DNA of 47,636 bases from Anaerolineae bacterium (lineage in GTDB: Bacteria; Chloroflexota; Anaerolineae; B4-G1), in NCBI GenBank assembly GCA_016783285.1, contig JADHWW010000004.1, positions 1-47,636 of the forward strand. The letters are read 5' to 3'. Below, piece after piece: positions 1 through 8,584 of this stretch. Both the position numbers and the translations under genes were made by a program. A model generated the notes under the pieces. The model saw only the letters and a list, made by a program, of their open reading frames with translations. It was not told the origin of the DNA and searched no databases. Every line of letters starts with the position of its first letter. Positions within the stretch are counted from its first letter, which is position 1.

Positions 1-71
1 CTGTCGTCCGCTCAGGGCACACACAAAAACATTCAGAGCACACACAAATATACTCAAAAGGAGACTCGAAC

Positions 72-578
72 ATGGCCCAAAAAACCAGGTGTACCCGCAC
101 CAAACTCGCCACCACATCCGTCTGTATCCTGCTCGCCCTCGCGCTGCTGCCACTGGTCGCGTTAGCCGCGGAACTCCCGCCGTTGCCGCCACCACCACCA
201 CTGCCGCCTTTGCCAGCCCCAGCCAACATCACTGGAGCGACGCTCGAGTTGCACGTCCAGTTCAGCCAGGCGTGGCCCTGGGCCACCGTTCCCTGGCAAG
301 ACCTGTGGACCGTCGTCCAACGTGAGAAAAGCGTGGGAGGAGGCTGGTGCGACGTCGCGGGGTGGCAGGGCGGACTGGATAGCGTCGCAATCGGCACAGA
401 CGGCCAGATCACAGGCCAGAAGGCCTGGTGGGTCGCCAAAGAAGACCTGGGCCGGGGGACGTACCGCTGGCTGGTCTACAAGGGGGAAGGAGGCGACCTG
501 CTCGCCACGAGCGATCCGTTCAATCCGCCCGACGCCTCCGGCAGGCCCGTGACGGTCGAGCTCCCGCTCGCGCCGTAG
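72..578 (+). CDS. Small secreted protein of unknown function
   Basis: 168 residues. Residues about 13-33 form a hydrophobic signal-peptide core ending near an Ala-rich site (ALAAE). A proline-rich linker of PPLP-type repeats follows at about 36-50, then a Trp-rich globular part of roughly 115 residues. A good ribosome-binding site (AAAAGGAG) lies 8 bases before the ATG. I recognise no family. The proline linker suggests that the globular domain is held away from the membrane or wall. The long reverse-strand frame over this gene looks like a shadow, because it is rich in Arg and Gly and lacks a family signature. The gene stands alone; the next gene starts 195 bases later after an A/T-rich repeat tract. 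Confidence 0.7.
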   Translation: MAQKTRCTRTKLATTSVCILLALALLPLVALAAELPPLPPPPPLPPLPAPANITGATLELHVQFSQAWPWATVPWQDLWTVVQREKSVGGGWCDVAGWQGGLDSVAIGTDGQITGQKAWWVAKEDLGRGTYRWLVYKGEGGDLLATSDPFNPPDASGRPVTVELPLAP

Positions 579-659
579 GACGTCTGCCGGTTCCCAGTCT
601 GAGGAGAAAGCACTCCCACAACACCCATAACGAGAGCAGGATTGGCAGAATTTTCGGAT

Positions 660-755
660 CCCGTTAATTCTGTTAATCCTGCTCTGTCTCAATAGCGCAT
701 TTATCCGTTCATTCTGGAAATCCTGCTCTAATTCTGCTAATCCTGCGAGGGAAAC
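660..755. repeat. Degenerate direct repeats of an AATTCTGxTAATCCTGCTC-type unit
   Basis: Three imperfect copies of a roughly 20-bp unit (AATTCTGTTAATCCTGCTC and variants) lie at about 667-690, 702-722 and 731-752, in the 195-base gap between the secreted protein and the M20 peptidase. They contain no reading frame of note. Related TTAAT/GGATTA words recur before feoB at about 43261-43290, so this seems to be a dispersed low-complexity repeat of the genome. A role as a terminator or protein-binding site is not shown. Confidence 0.5.
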
Positions 756-773
756 CACACGGAGGTAAACGAG

Positions 774-1901
774 ATGCCCGAACTGCAAGCGTACTTCTCC
801 CAACGCACCGAAGAGATCCTCGAGTTGCTGCGCCAGTTGGTGGAGATCGAGTCCCCCAGCACCGACAAAGCAGCCACCGACCGCGTCGGCCGGTTCGTCG
901 CCCAGGTCGCCCGCGATGCTGGCGCCGACGTGACCACCGTCCCCCAGGAACAGCGGGGCGACCACCTGCTGGCCCGCTGGGGGGAAGGCGAGGGGGGCTT
1001 CCTGCTGTTATGCCACCTGGACACCGTCTGGCCGTTGGGGACACTGGCCGACCGTCCCTGGCGGGTGGAGGGGGAACGAGCCTTCGGCCCCGGCTGCTAC
1101 GACGACAAAGCCAGCGCGGCCATCATCCTGATGGCGTTGAAGGGGTTGCGAGACCTGGGAATGGCCCCCAGCCGCCCGGCGACGGTTCTCTTCAACTCCG
1201 ACGAGGAGGTGGGGAGCGGCTCCTCCCGTTCGCTCATTGAGACAGAGGCGGGCCGGGCGGGGATGGTCTTCTGCGTCGAGCCAGCCCTGCCCGACGGGTC
1301 GCTCAAGGTGTGGCGGAAGGGGACCGGTCTCTACACGATCACCGCGCTGGGGCGGGCGACCCACGCCGGGGCCGACCACGAGAAAGGGATCAACGCTATC
1401 GAGGAACTGGCCCACCAGGTACTGCGGCTTCAGGGGATGACCGACTACGAAGCCGGCACTACCGTCAGCGTCGGCCGGGTGCAGGGCGGCACGCGCACCA
1501 ACGTCGTGCCGGACCGGGCCGAGGCGCTGGTCGACGTCCGGGTGCAGACGGCGGCGGAAGGGAAGCGGATGGTCGCGGCTATCGAGGGACTGGAGCCGGT
1601 CCTGCCCAGGGCGCGCCTCATCATCGAGGGAGGGCTGAGCCGCCCGCCGATGGAGGAATCACCGCTGACGCTGGAGCCTTTCCGGCGGGCGCAGGAGATC
1701 GGAGCCGACCTGGGGCTCACGCTGACGGCCAGTGGTTCCGGCGGCGCTTCCGATGGCAACTTCACCGCCGCCCTGGGGGTTCCCACGCTGGACGGGCTGG
1801 GGGCGGTGGGGGACGGGGCCCACAGCCCCGACGAGTATGTGCTGGTTCCCAGCCTACCGGAGCGAACGGCCCTCATGGCCAGCCTGCTGTCCCGCTGGTA
1901 G
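774..1901 (+). CDS. M20-family metallopeptidase (carboxypeptidase G2-like)
   Basis: 375 residues, the usual length for the M20 family of zinc peptidases/amidases, which cleave a C-terminal amino acid or acyl group from small amides. Visible motifs are the first metal box H81-L-D83, the bridging Asp in GPGCYDD (about 110), the catalytic Glu pair in SDEEVGS (144-145), a dimerisation-domain His in THAG (about 206), and the last metal ligand in GAHSPDE (H350). No signal peptide is seen, so it is probably cytosolic. The 3' end overlaps the convergent MATE-like gene by 48 bases. The substrate cannot be deduced, but folate-type or N-acyl amino acid substrates are common in this branch. Confidence 0.9.
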   Translation: MPELQAYFSQRTEEILELLRQLVEIESPSTDKAATDRVGRFVAQVARDAGADVTTVPQEQRGDHLLARWGEGEGGFLLLCHLDTVWPLGTLADRPWRVEGERAFGPGCYDDKASAAIILMALKGLRDLGMAPSRPATVLFNSDEEVGSGSSRSLIETEAGRAGMVFCVEPALPDGSLKVWRKGTGLYTITALGRATHAGADHEKGINAIEELAHQVLRLQGMTDYEAGTTVSVGRVQGGTRTNVVPDRAEALVDVRVQTAAEGKRMVAAIEGLEPVLPRARLIIEGGLSRPPMEESPLTLEPFRRAQEIGADLGLTLTASGSGGASDGNFTAALGVPTLDGLGAVGDGAHSPDEYVLVPSLPERTALMASLLSRW

Positions 1902-3182
1902 GCAAGCCTTCCGCATCAACGGACGGCTGCGCTGCCACAGCCAGGCCGTCTGCGCCAGTCTGGCGACCCCCAGAGCCACCAGACCGACGTACAGTCCCGT
2001 CATCCGACCCCAGGCCGCGCCAGCCCACAAAATCACGCCACTGACGAGCAGGTATATCACGACTGCCTCGGTGATGCCCCGGGTGCGGCGGCTATGGACG
2101 ATCGCGCCCTGGTACCAACTTTGCAGGACGTTCAAGCCAGGCAGCGGCAGTGCAACCCACAGGCCCATGCAAGCCAGCGTAACCAATCGTGGGTTCAGCG
2201 CCGACACGCGCCCGAACCAGAACGTCGCCAGAGGCGTGGCGGCTATGATCAGCAGCAGGCTGGTCGTCAGCGTGGTCAGCAAAGCCGTGAAGCGGCGCAA
2301 GTTACGCGCAGCACACGGCTCGTCCAACAGCGCGATGACGACCTCGTTGTACGCCATCCCCACGCTCCGCAGGATGAAAACGAGCCCGGAGACAACCGAC
2401 CACACCGCCAACGACTCCAGCGCACCGGGCATACGGCTGAGGGCGGCGCTGCCTATCGGCTGCACCAGCAGATACAGGAGTGAGGTCATCGCCAGCGGGA
2501 TGTAGAATTCAAGGAAGGCGCGGAAGGTCAAGGACTGCTTGATGGGCGCTGCCTGCCTGAGTTGGTCGCGCAATACGGGCCGCACGCGCAGCCCGGCATA
2601 GATCGCCTCACTGACGACACCAGCGATGAGGGTACTGGCCGCAACGACGATGCCGGGGATGGCGCCGCTCAGGTAGCCTATCGCCAGCACCAGTACATCG
2701 GCGGTCAGCCGGACCAGGGTACCCAACCCCACCGCCCGCGAGTGACCAAATCGGATCAGCACGCCCTGGTTGAAGCGGCGATAGGCGATGGCCCACGTCC
2801 AGGGAATCATAATCATCAGGCCTACTCGGGCCGGTTCGACGATCTCCGCCGGTGCACCGATCAAATTGACGACGACGACGTAGTAAAGCGGTGTGAAAGC
2901 GACCAGCACGTGCAACGCGGTCAGGAGCGCCCCCGCGCGCATCATAAAGCGGCGCAACCTGAGATACGAGTCCCAGTCCTTGCTGAGCGCGGTCGAGGCA
3001 GACAGGAGCATGATGATCGGCGACTCGATGACCAGCGCCAGGGAATAGACGACGCCAACAGCCGCCAGGTTGATCTCCGGTTCGACCAGCCGGGCCACGA
3101 CTGCGCTCAGCGCGGGGGATTCGACAGCCATCAGCATCCAACTGCCGGCCAGCGGCCACCAGGTCTGCACAATGCGACGCAT
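1854..3182 (-). CDS. MATE-like multi-pass membrane exporter (ANK/MatE-type)
   Basis: About 442 residues from the ATG at 3182; the frame extends to a TTG at 3233 that could add 17 residues. The protein is almost entirely hydrophobic, with roughly 12 predicted membrane spans broken by short basic loops. The pattern (PLAGSWMLMAVESP at the start, long paired helices) fits the MATE-like or progressive-ankylosis-like exporter group, usually cation-coupled antiporters. The C-terminal tail overlaps the end of the convergent M20 peptidase. There is no clear Shine-Dalgarno sequence for the ATG and only a weak one (AAGAGG) for the TTG, so the start is uncertain. The exported substrate is unknown. Confidence 0.75.
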   Translation of the reverse strand: MRRIVQTWWPLAGSWMLMAVESPALSAVVARLVEPEINLAAVGVVYSLALVIESPIIMLLSASTALSKDWDSYLRLRRFMMRAGALLTALHVLVAFTPLYYVVVVNLIGAPAEIVEPARVGLMIMIPWTWAIAYRRFNQGVLIRFGHSRAVGLGTLVRLTADVLVLAIGYLSGAIPGIVVAASTLIAGVVSEAIYAGLRVRPVLRDQLRQAAPIKQSLTFRAFLEFYIPLAMTSLLYLLVQPIGSAALSRMPGALESLAVWSVVSGLVFILRSVGMAYNEVVIALLDEPCAARNLRRFTALLTTLTTSLLLIIAATPLATFWFGRVSALNPRLVTLACMGLWVALPLPGLNVLQSWYQGAIVHSRRTRGITEAVVIYLLVSGVILWAGAAWGRMTGLYVGLVALGVARLAQTAWLWQRSRPLMRKACLPAGQQAGHEGRSLR

Positions 3183-3364
3183 GGACAACGGTGCTCGGAT
3201 GTCGTCTTCGGTCGGGCAATGGTCAGTAGTCAATGGTCATACGGCCTCTTGTTTCACCGGGCAGGTCTTGTCATACCTGGCAATAAACAGGCACAAATAG
3301 CACACGGATACACACAGAGAACAGGAATCATGCAGTGCCGCAAAAGTCGCCCTGACGGTTGACC

Positions 3365-3457
3365 GTCATTCTGAGCGTAGCGAAGAATCTCCCTATCACG
3401 GTGGTGGAGACCCTTCGCTTTCCTTCGTTTCACTCAGGACAAGCTGCTCAGGGTGAC
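3365..3457. repeat. Dispersed inverted-repeat element in a 430-base gap
   Basis: The gap between the exporter start (3182) and the epimerase start (3614) holds no credible gene. It contains an element bounded by GTCATTCTGAGC at 3365-3376 and its imperfect inverse GCTCAGGGTGAC at 3446-3457. The interior is also loosely self-complementary (GCGTAGCGAAGAATCTC against GAGACCCTTCGCTTTCC). It looks like a small non-coding MITE- or REPIN-like repeat. Confidence 0.55.
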
Positions 3458-3541
3458 AGGGCGGGTTTTGCGCTATTGCGGGATTATATATCCTGTCACA
3501 CAACTCGTCAAACCGTCCATTCGCCCATTTGCGATGAATTG

Positions 3542-3550
3542 TGCTATAAT
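3542..3550 (+). promoter_or_regulatory. Extended -10 promoter for the epimerase gene
   Basis: The sequence TGCTATAAT gives a consensus -10 box (TATAAT, 3545-3550) with the TG extension. No good -35 box stands at 17 bases, as expected of an extended -10 promoter. It lies 64 bases before the epimerase ATG. A run of five 7-bp repeats lies between the promoter and the gene. Confidence 0.5.
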
Positions 3551-3563
3551 AGCAAGGTGCCTG

Positions 3564-3598
3564 GTCATTCGTCATTCGTCATTCGTCATTCGTCATTG
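3564..3598. repeat. Five tandem 7-bp repeats (GTCATTC)
   Basis: Four exact GTCATTC units and a fifth ending in G are stacked head to tail between the promoter and the ribosome-binding site of the epimerase gene. The count is odd-length and non-coding, a structure prone to slippage. Similar short units on the other strand (CAATGAC, CAATGAA) precede several other genes in the window. Confidence 0.85.
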
Positions 3599-3613
3599 AA
3601 TAAGGAGTTCACC

Positions 3614-4540
3614 ATGCGTTTCCTCGTCACCGGTGGAGCCGGATTTCTCGGCCTGGCCCTCGCCAACCGACTGGCCCACGACACACACCAGGTGCGGGTC
3701 ATTGACGACATCAGCGCGGGTGACCCTGCCCGATTGGACAAGCGGGTGCTTTTCACCCGGGGCGACGTGGCCGACCGGCCCAAATTATGGACGCTCTTGC
3801 AGGACGTGGACTGCGTCTACCACCTGGCAGCCCGGGTCCAGGTCTCCGAATCCATCCTCTACCCACGCGAGTACAACGAAGTCAACGTCGGTGGCACCGT
3901 CAGCGTGATGGAAGCGATGCGGGACGCAGGGGTACACCGGGTGGTCCTTACCTCCTCCGGCGCCGTCTACGGCGAGCAGGCCCACCAGCCGGTGCGGGAG
4001 GACCAGACCCCCAACCCTCAATCTCCCTACGCGGTGAGCAAACTGGCCGCCGAGTACTACGTTCGCACCATCGGCGCCCTATGGGGCATCGAAACGGTGA
4101 TCTTGCGCATCTTCAACGCCTACGGGCCGGGCCAGAACATGCCCCCCTCTCACCCGCCGGCGGTGCCACGCTTCCTGCACCAGGCGCTGCGGGACGGGTC
4201 ATTAGTCATCTTCGGCGGCGGCGGGCAGACCCGCGACTTCGTCTACGTGGACGACGCGGTGGAGGCATTGGTGGCGGCCGCATCCGCCTCCGATGTGGAT
4301 CGCCGCATCATCAACGTGGGCAGTGGCCGCGAGACCAGCATCAACGAACTGGCCGCGCTGGTGGCGGAGGTAGTGGGGCGAGAGGCAGAGGTGCTTCACA
4401 GCCCTGCCGAGAGCGGCGGTGTATCCCATCTCCGCGCCGACATCGCCAGCGCGCGCCGGCTGTTGAACTACAAGCCGCGCGTGAACCTGATGCAAGGGCT
4501 GCGCCTGACGCTGGAACGCGACCCCCGCTTCCAACGGTAA
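3614..4540 (+). CDS. NAD-dependent sugar-nucleotide epimerase/dehydratase
   Basis: 308 residues from the ATG at 3614, chosen because AAGGAG lies 8 bases upstream and the protein then begins with the Rossmann motif TGGAGFLG (6-13). The extended short-chain dehydrogenase signature is complete: Ser-Ser in LTSSGAVYG (113-121) and YAVSK with Y139 and K143. The family (GalE-, WbpP- and RmlB-related) interconverts or dehydrates NDP-sugars for envelope glycans. Later segments such as RIFNAYGPGQ and TRDFVYVDD are typical. The longer frame from 3359 runs over the repeat tract and is not believed. The glycosylase gene starts 4 bases after the stop, so the two are probably co-transcribed. The exact substrate is unknown. 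Confidence 0.92.
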   Translation: MRFLVTGGAGFLGLALANRLAHDTHQVRVIDDISAGDPARLDKRVLFTRGDVADRPKLWTLLQDVDCVYHLAARVQVSESILYPREYNEVNVGGTVSVMEAMRDAGVHRVVLTSSGAVYGEQAHQPVREDQTPNPQSPYAVSKLAAEYYVRTIGALWGIETVILRIFNAYGPGQNMPPSHPPAVPRFLHQALRDGSLVIFGGGGQTRDFVYVDDAVEALVAAASASDVDRRIINVGSGRETSINELAALVAEVVGREAEVLHSPAESGGVSHLRADIASARRLLNYKPRVNLMQGLRLTLERDPRFQR

Positions 4541-4544
4541 AACG

Positions 4545-5162
4545 ATGGACCACTTGAGCCACGACTTCTTCGCCCGCGACACGCTCACCGTCGCCCGCGA
4601 ACTGCTTGGGCAACGGCTGGTGCGGGTGCTGGATGGAGAACGATTGTCTGGGCACATCGTCGAGGTCGAAGCCTACATCGGGGAGAACGACCGGGCCTCG
4701 CACGCCCGTTGCGGCATTACCCGCCGCAACGCGCCGATGTACGGCCCGCCCGGTCATGCCTACGTCTACTTCATCTACGGAATGCACCACTGTCTCAACG
4801 CCGTCACCGAGCGGGAGGGCTATCCGGCAGCGGTACTCATTCGTGCGCTGGAACCGCTGGAGGGGCTCGAAGCGATGCGGGCGCTGCGCAGTCCTGAGTC
4901 CGCCGCAGGACGACGCGGTGGCAGGCCGGACGCACGGTTCACCAGCGGCCCGGCCCGCCTGTGCCAGGCGCTCGGGATTGACCGGCGGTTCGACGGGGCC
5001 GACCTGTGCGCGCCCGGTGCGCTCCTGTTCATTGAGCAGGATGCCGCCGTGCCTGACGAGGCCATCGCCACCGGACCGCGGATCGGCGTGCGAGGGGATG
5101 AGGTGGCACTGACCGTCCTGTGGCGGTTCTACGTCCAGGACAACCGGCACGTCTCGCGTTGA
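4545..5162 (+). CDS. mpg: 3-methyladenine DNA glycosylase (AAG/MPG family)
   Basis: 205 residues, normal for the bacterial AAG-type enzymes that excise alkylated purines in base-excision repair. The start shows FFARDTLTVARELLGQ and then the signature IVEVEAYIGENDRASHA, in which the Glu of EAY is the catalytic base. The DNA-intercalating loop region MYGPPGHAYVYFIYGMHHCLN follows at about 65-85, and the C-terminal half carries SGPARLCQALGI and GPRIGV. It overlaps nothing and begins only 4 bases after the epimerase stop, indicating co-transcription. No functional relation between the two is evident. Confidence 0.93.
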   Translation: MDHLSHDFFARDTLTVARELLGQRLVRVLDGERLSGHIVEVEAYIGENDRASHARCGITRRNAPMYGPPGHAYVYFIYGMHHCLNAVTEREGYPAAVLIRALEPLEGLEAMRALRSPESAAGRRGGRPDARFTSGPARLCQALGIDRRFDGADLCAPGALLFIEQDAAVPDEAIATGPRIGVRGDEVALTVLWRFYVQDNRHVSR

Positions 5163-5195
5163 TGGGAGATCACAGCAGGAAAAAGGAGGACTGCA

Positions 5196-7988
5196 ATGTT
5201 AAACGGCAAAGGGTTATGGACCCGTGGCAAGAAGGAACTGGCCCGGGCGATCAGGATCGCTCCCCAAATGGGCGCGACTCACATCATATATAAGGTCGGG
5301 CAGGGTGCGACCTGCTACCCTGGAACGGCCCAGGCCGCCCAGAGAATCGCGGCAGCGGGTGTGATCCCTTTCGCGTGGATATATCTGCTGCTGGATGACC
5401 CCCAGGCGGAGGCCCAGGTCGTCGTGCGGGCCTTCCAGGATGGCTTCCAGGGCTTTGTATTCGACACCGAGGCAGACCGATGCCACAATCGCTTTGAACA
5501 GGCCACCCAACTGGGCCAATACCTCCGCGTCGCCGGACTCGACCTGAACAAACTGTACAACTGCTCCTTCCCCAACATCTCTCTGCATCGTGGCCTGCCC
5601 TACGACCAGATGAACGTGTTTTGCAAGGGCGGTTTGATGCCGATGTCCTACGGCGCCTTCTTCACGCCCGAAAGCAGTGTTCCCCCCGACCAGCAGGCAC
5701 AACGCGTGATTGACGAGTGGACCTACGGCCACTACGAGTACTGGCGCCGTCGTTGGGGCTACCGCCCGCCGCTGTATCCAGTGTTGGGCCCCTACCACGA
5801 CGAGTACGGTCACGTGCGCATGAGTCCCGGGGAGTTCCAGGTCTGGCTCGACCGGCTGGCGGCGCACCGCCCGACGTTTTTCAGCATCTTCACCGCTGCC
5901 GCGATCAACGACGACCTACTGCCGCTCATCCGTGCCTGCCCACTGGGCCAGGTCACCAGGCGTGTCCCGACCAGCATACAGGTGAAGGTAATTAGCCCAG
6001 AGGCGGGCTTCCTGAACGTCCGCCCCACCCCTTCCACCGATCGGCCTCCAATCACACTGGTAGACGATGGAACGGTGCTGGACGCCCTGGAGTCGGGGGC
6101 AGACGCGCGGGCGAAGGTGGGGCAGGAAGGCCAGTGGCTTCACGTCCGCACCCCCGAAGACATCAAGGGTTACGTCGCGGCCTGGTATCTCCATCTCCAC
6201 GAGGAGGCCGTCGATTCTGGCATGCAGGTGGAGGTGGTAAGCCCGGAGGTGGGCTTCCTGAACGTCCGCCCGACCCCGTCCACCGAACGGCCTCCCATCG
6301 CGCGGGTTGGTGACGGGGCGGTGCTGGATGCCCTGGAGCCGGAGGCAAACGTGCGGGCGAAGGTGGGGCAGGAAGGCCAGTGGCTCCACGTCCGCACGCC
6401 CGAAGGGGTCACGGCCTACGCCGCAGCCTGGTACCTTCGTCTTCACGAGGAACCGGTTGTGGCTGGCGTGCAGGTGGAAGCGGTAAGCCCGGAGGTGGGC
6501 TTCTTGAACGTGCGCCCGACCCCGTCCACCAAACGGCCTCCCATCACGCAGGTGGACGATGGGAGCGTGATGGAATCTCTGGAATCGGAAAAAAACACGC
6601 GGGCAAAGGTAGGGCAGGAGAACCAGTGGCTCCACGTCCGCACCCTTGACAATATCGAGGGCTTCGTCGCGGCCTGGTACTTGTGCCTCCACAAGGAGGA
6701 AGATATCGGGGCCCCGATTCCCCACCTGGTCGTCCGCAGCGCTGCCGGGCTGAACGTGCGGGGTGGACCGGGGATGCACTCCCCTATCTGGCGCGTGGTG
6801 AACAAGACTGTGTTGGAGGTGCGTGAAAACCCCAAGAAAGTGGAGGGCAAGATAGGGAAGGACCAGTGGATCCACATCCGCACCCCCAGTCTGCGCGAGG
6901 GGTACGTGAACGGGCTGTACGTACGGGCCAAGCAACTGACCGACAAGCGGAAGCCGGTGAGCGACACCGGCCTGCCTCAGGGGGAGTGCGCCTGGATCTT
7001 CGGCATTCACGCCGCCGGCGCCACCACCCCAGCCGATTTTCGCTCCCTCTTCCAAAACAAACACAAGACCGGCTGGGTGCTCTTCACCGAGGCGATAGGC
7101 GCTGACCCCCATCACGGTGGCGGTCACGACTACACCCCGTGGTCCCACAGCGGTTACGGCGTCATCGTGCGCCTCAACCACAGTTACGAGCCGAGCGGCA
7201 CGCTGCCGGTTCGCGCCAGGTATGCCGACTTCGCTCACGCCTGCGCCCGCTACGTTCAGAACTCCCAGGGGGCCCACATCTGGATCGTCGGCAACGAGCA
7301 GAACAACGTGCGCGAGCATCCCGGCGGGGCCGAGAACCCGATCGAGCACATCACCCCACAGATGTACGCCGAAGCGTTCAACCTGGCCCGCCAGCGCATC
7401 AAGGAGGTGCAGCCAGAGGCCATCGTCGTGCCCGGCGCGGTCGACCCGTATAACACCTACTCCTGGAAACTGTCGGGCAACCAGCGCAACCGCCCGCTGG
7501 AGTACTTCAAGGAGATGCTCAGTTACATTGACGATCTGGATGGCATTACGCTGCACACTTACACGCATTGGCTCGACGTTGGCCTGATCACCAGGCCGAC
7601 CGTCTTTCAGGATCCATTCCTGCAGCCGGGCACGCCCAAGGAGCACCACTACGATTTCCAGGCCTACCGGGCCTTTGCGGAGGCTATCCCGGAGAAGTGG
7701 CGCGACCGCCCGATCTACATCACCGAGACAAATCATTGGGTGGCGTTGGAGCACCAGCCACGCAATTCGAATGAGGAACGTAAGGTTGGCTGGATGGACA
7801 AGGACAAGGGCTGGGTGCAAGCAGCCTACGCGGAGATTCAGCGCTGGAACAGCACCCCCCATGCCCAACAGATCCACTGCCTGCTGCTCTACCGTTGGAC
7901 AGGCGACGCCTGGGCGATCGAGCGCCTGGGGAGGCTACACGAGGACATCAGGAAAGCGCTGGACCACGATTACCGCTGGCGGCGTTAG
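5196..7988 (+). CDS. Large protein: TIM-barrel-like domain, four SH3b repeats, GH-A-like hydrolase domain
   Basis: 930 residues. Residues 1-250 resemble a glycoside-hydrolase-type barrel (HIIYKVGQG, then GFVFDTEAD with acidic residues at a strand end). Four bacterial SH3 (SH3b) modules follow at about 260-340, 343-418, 425-500 and 508-580. The first three are near copies with the core GFLNVRPTPST and the ending QWLHVRT. The last 330 residues form a second barrel with WIVGNEQNN (possible acid/base Glu) and IYITETNHW (possible nucleophile Glu), as in clan GH-A hydrolases. SH3b modules usually bind cell wall or other polymers. No signal peptide or membrane span is seen, which is odd for such a protein. 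A good ribosome-binding site (AAAAGGAGG) precedes the ATG. Confidence 0.75.
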   Translation: MLNGKGLWTRGKKELARAIRIAPQMGATHIIYKVGQGATCYPGTAQAAQRIAAAGVIPFAWIYLLLDDPQAEAQVVVRAFQDGFQGFVFDTEADRCHNRFEQATQLGQYLRVAGLDLNKLYNCSFPNISLHRGLPYDQMNVFCKGGLMPMSYGAFFTPESSVPPDQQAQRVIDEWTYGHYEYWRRRWGYRPPLYPVLGPYHDEYGHVRMSPGEFQVWLDRLAAHRPTFFSIFTAAAINDDLLPLIRACPLGQVTRRVPTSIQVKVISPEAGFLNVRPTPSTDRPPITLVDDGTVLDALESGADARAKVGQEGQWLHVRTPEDIKGYVAAWYLHLHEEAVDSGMQVEVVSPEVGFLNVRPTPSTERPPIARVGDGAVLDALEPEANVRAKVGQEGQWLHVRTPEGVTAYAAAWYLRLHEEPVVAGVQVEAVSPEVGFLNVRPTPSTKRPPITQVDDGSVMESLESEKNTRAKVGQENQWLHVRTLDNIEGFVAAWYLCLHKEEDIGAPIPHLVVRSAAGLNVRGGPGMHSPIWRVVNKTVLEVRENPKKVEGKIGKDQWIHIRTPSLREGYVNGLYVRAKQLTDKRKPVSDTGLPQGECAWIFGIHAAGATTPADFRSLFQNKHKTGWVLFTEAIGADPHHGGGHDYTPWSHSGYGVIVRLNHSYEPSGTLPVRARYADFAHACARYVQNSQGAHIWIVGNEQNNVREHPGGAENPIEHITPQMYAEAFNLARQRIKEVQPEAIVVPGAVDPYNTYSWKLSGNQRNRPLEYFKEMLSYIDDLDGITLHTYTHWLDVGLITRPTVFQDPFLQPGTPKEHHYDFQAYRAFAEAIPEKWRDRPIYITETNHWVALEHQPRNSNEERKVGWMDKDKGWVQAAYAEIQRWNSTPHAQQIHCLLLYRWTGDAWAIERLGRLHEDIRKALDHDYRWRR
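5974..6930 (+). repeat. Internal coding repeats for SH3b modules
   Basis: Three strongly similar DNA copies of about 246 bp begin near 5974, 6223 and 6469, and a diverged fourth lies at about 6718-6930. Copies share long runs such as the stretch coding GFLNVRPTPST and the AAGGTGGGGCAGGA words. This points to recent tandem duplication of one domain. The frame is kept throughout, so copy number could vary between strains. Confidence 0.85.
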
Positions 7989-8011
7989 ACGATATCCCGC
8001 GACGCATACTT

Positions 8012-8178
8012 GACTCGTAAGCGTTCAGCCCCCTCTCCCTGGCAGGGAGAGGGTTGGGGTGAGGGTGGAGATTTCTCTCGAAAAAGACTGAATTTACAAG
8101 CTCTTTCGCCAGTTTTGCAGACTTTACCCTCCCCCTGCCCCTCCCTGGCAGGGAGGGGTGAACGCTTACTCTCAGTCA
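8012..8178. repeat. REPIN/MITE-like element of two inverted hairpins
   Basis: The 325-base gap before the tRNA genes contains two GC-rich hairpins: CCCTCTCCCT (8031-8040) with AGGGAGAGGG (8044-8053), and CCCCTCCCT (8138-8146) with AGGGAGGGG (8150-8158). They are themselves inverted relative to each other, and the outer ends match as TAAGCGTTCA near 8018 and TGAACGCTTA near 8159. The whole behaves as a 160-bp imperfect palindrome without coding content. Its position just after the stop of the large hydrolase means it may also end that transcript. Confidence 0.7.
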
Positions 8179-8277
8179 AACGCCCTGATGTCTTCAAATA
8201 CTGAAGCGCCGCTTAAGAATCTCTGCGCCTCTGCGTCTCTGCGTCAAAAATCGCCCTTTTTGCAAGGGTTGAAAATC

Positions 8278-8305
8278 TTGACCATCGGATTGATTGTGGT
8301 ATAAT
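8278..8305 (+). promoter_or_regulatory. Promoter for the tRNA-Thr/tRNA-Tyr genes
   Basis: TTGACC at 8278-8283 is separated by 16 bases from TATAAT at 8300-8305, which also has the TG extension (TGGTATAAT). The tRNA-Thr gene starts 8 bases after the -10 box, so transcription would begin almost at the mature 5' end. Confidence 0.75.
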
Positions 8306-8313
8306 GTGATTGC

Positions 8314-8386
8314 GCCGGCGTAGCTCAAGCGGCAGAGCAACTGACTTGTAATCAGTAGGTCATGGGTTCGAGTCCCATCGCCGGCT
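8314..8386 (+). tRNA. tRNA-Thr (anticodon TGT)
   Basis: 73 bases. The acceptor stem pairs GCCGGCG (8314-8320) with CGCCGGC (8379-8385). The anticodon stem ACTGA/TCAGT frames the loop CTTGTAA, with anticodon TGT at 8347-8349 reading ACA. The T loop GGTTCGAGTCCC is canonical. CCA is not encoded. The tRNA-Tyr gene lies 89 bases downstream, probably in the same transcript. Confidence 0.96.
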
Positions 8387-8475
8387 TGAGCGATGGTTTG
8401 CTGTTTGCGGCTGGTCGTCAGGCAAGCGGGGAAGAAATTGGCTGACGGTTGGCCGCTAGCAGCCAACTGCTAGAT

Positions 8476-8557
8476 GGGTCGGTGTCCCGAGCGGCAAAGG
8501 GGGCGGACTGTAAATCCGCTGGCTCAGCCTTCGAAGGTTCGAGTCCTTCCCGGCCCA
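8476..8557 (+). tRNA. tRNA-Tyr (anticodon GTA)
   Basis: 82 bases, with the long variable arm expected of bacterial tRNA-Tyr. The acceptor stem pairs GGGTCGG (8476-8482) with CCGGCCC (8550-8556). The anticodon stem GCGGA/TCCGC holds the loop CTGTAAA, with GTA at 8510-8512. The discriminator is A and CCA is not encoded. Confidence 0.96.
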
Positions 8558-8584
8558 CCTCATCCTACACTCCCTTCGTGGCAG

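Noticed and set aside
3359..3613. N-terminal extension of the epimerase
   Set aside because: The upstream codons cover an inverted repeat, the promoter and the 7-bp tandem repeats; the Rossmann motif and ribosome-binding site define the start at 3614.
8028..8160. CRISPR array
   Set aside because: The repeated G/C-rich words are two hairpins in inverted orientation without regular spacers; no cas genes are present.
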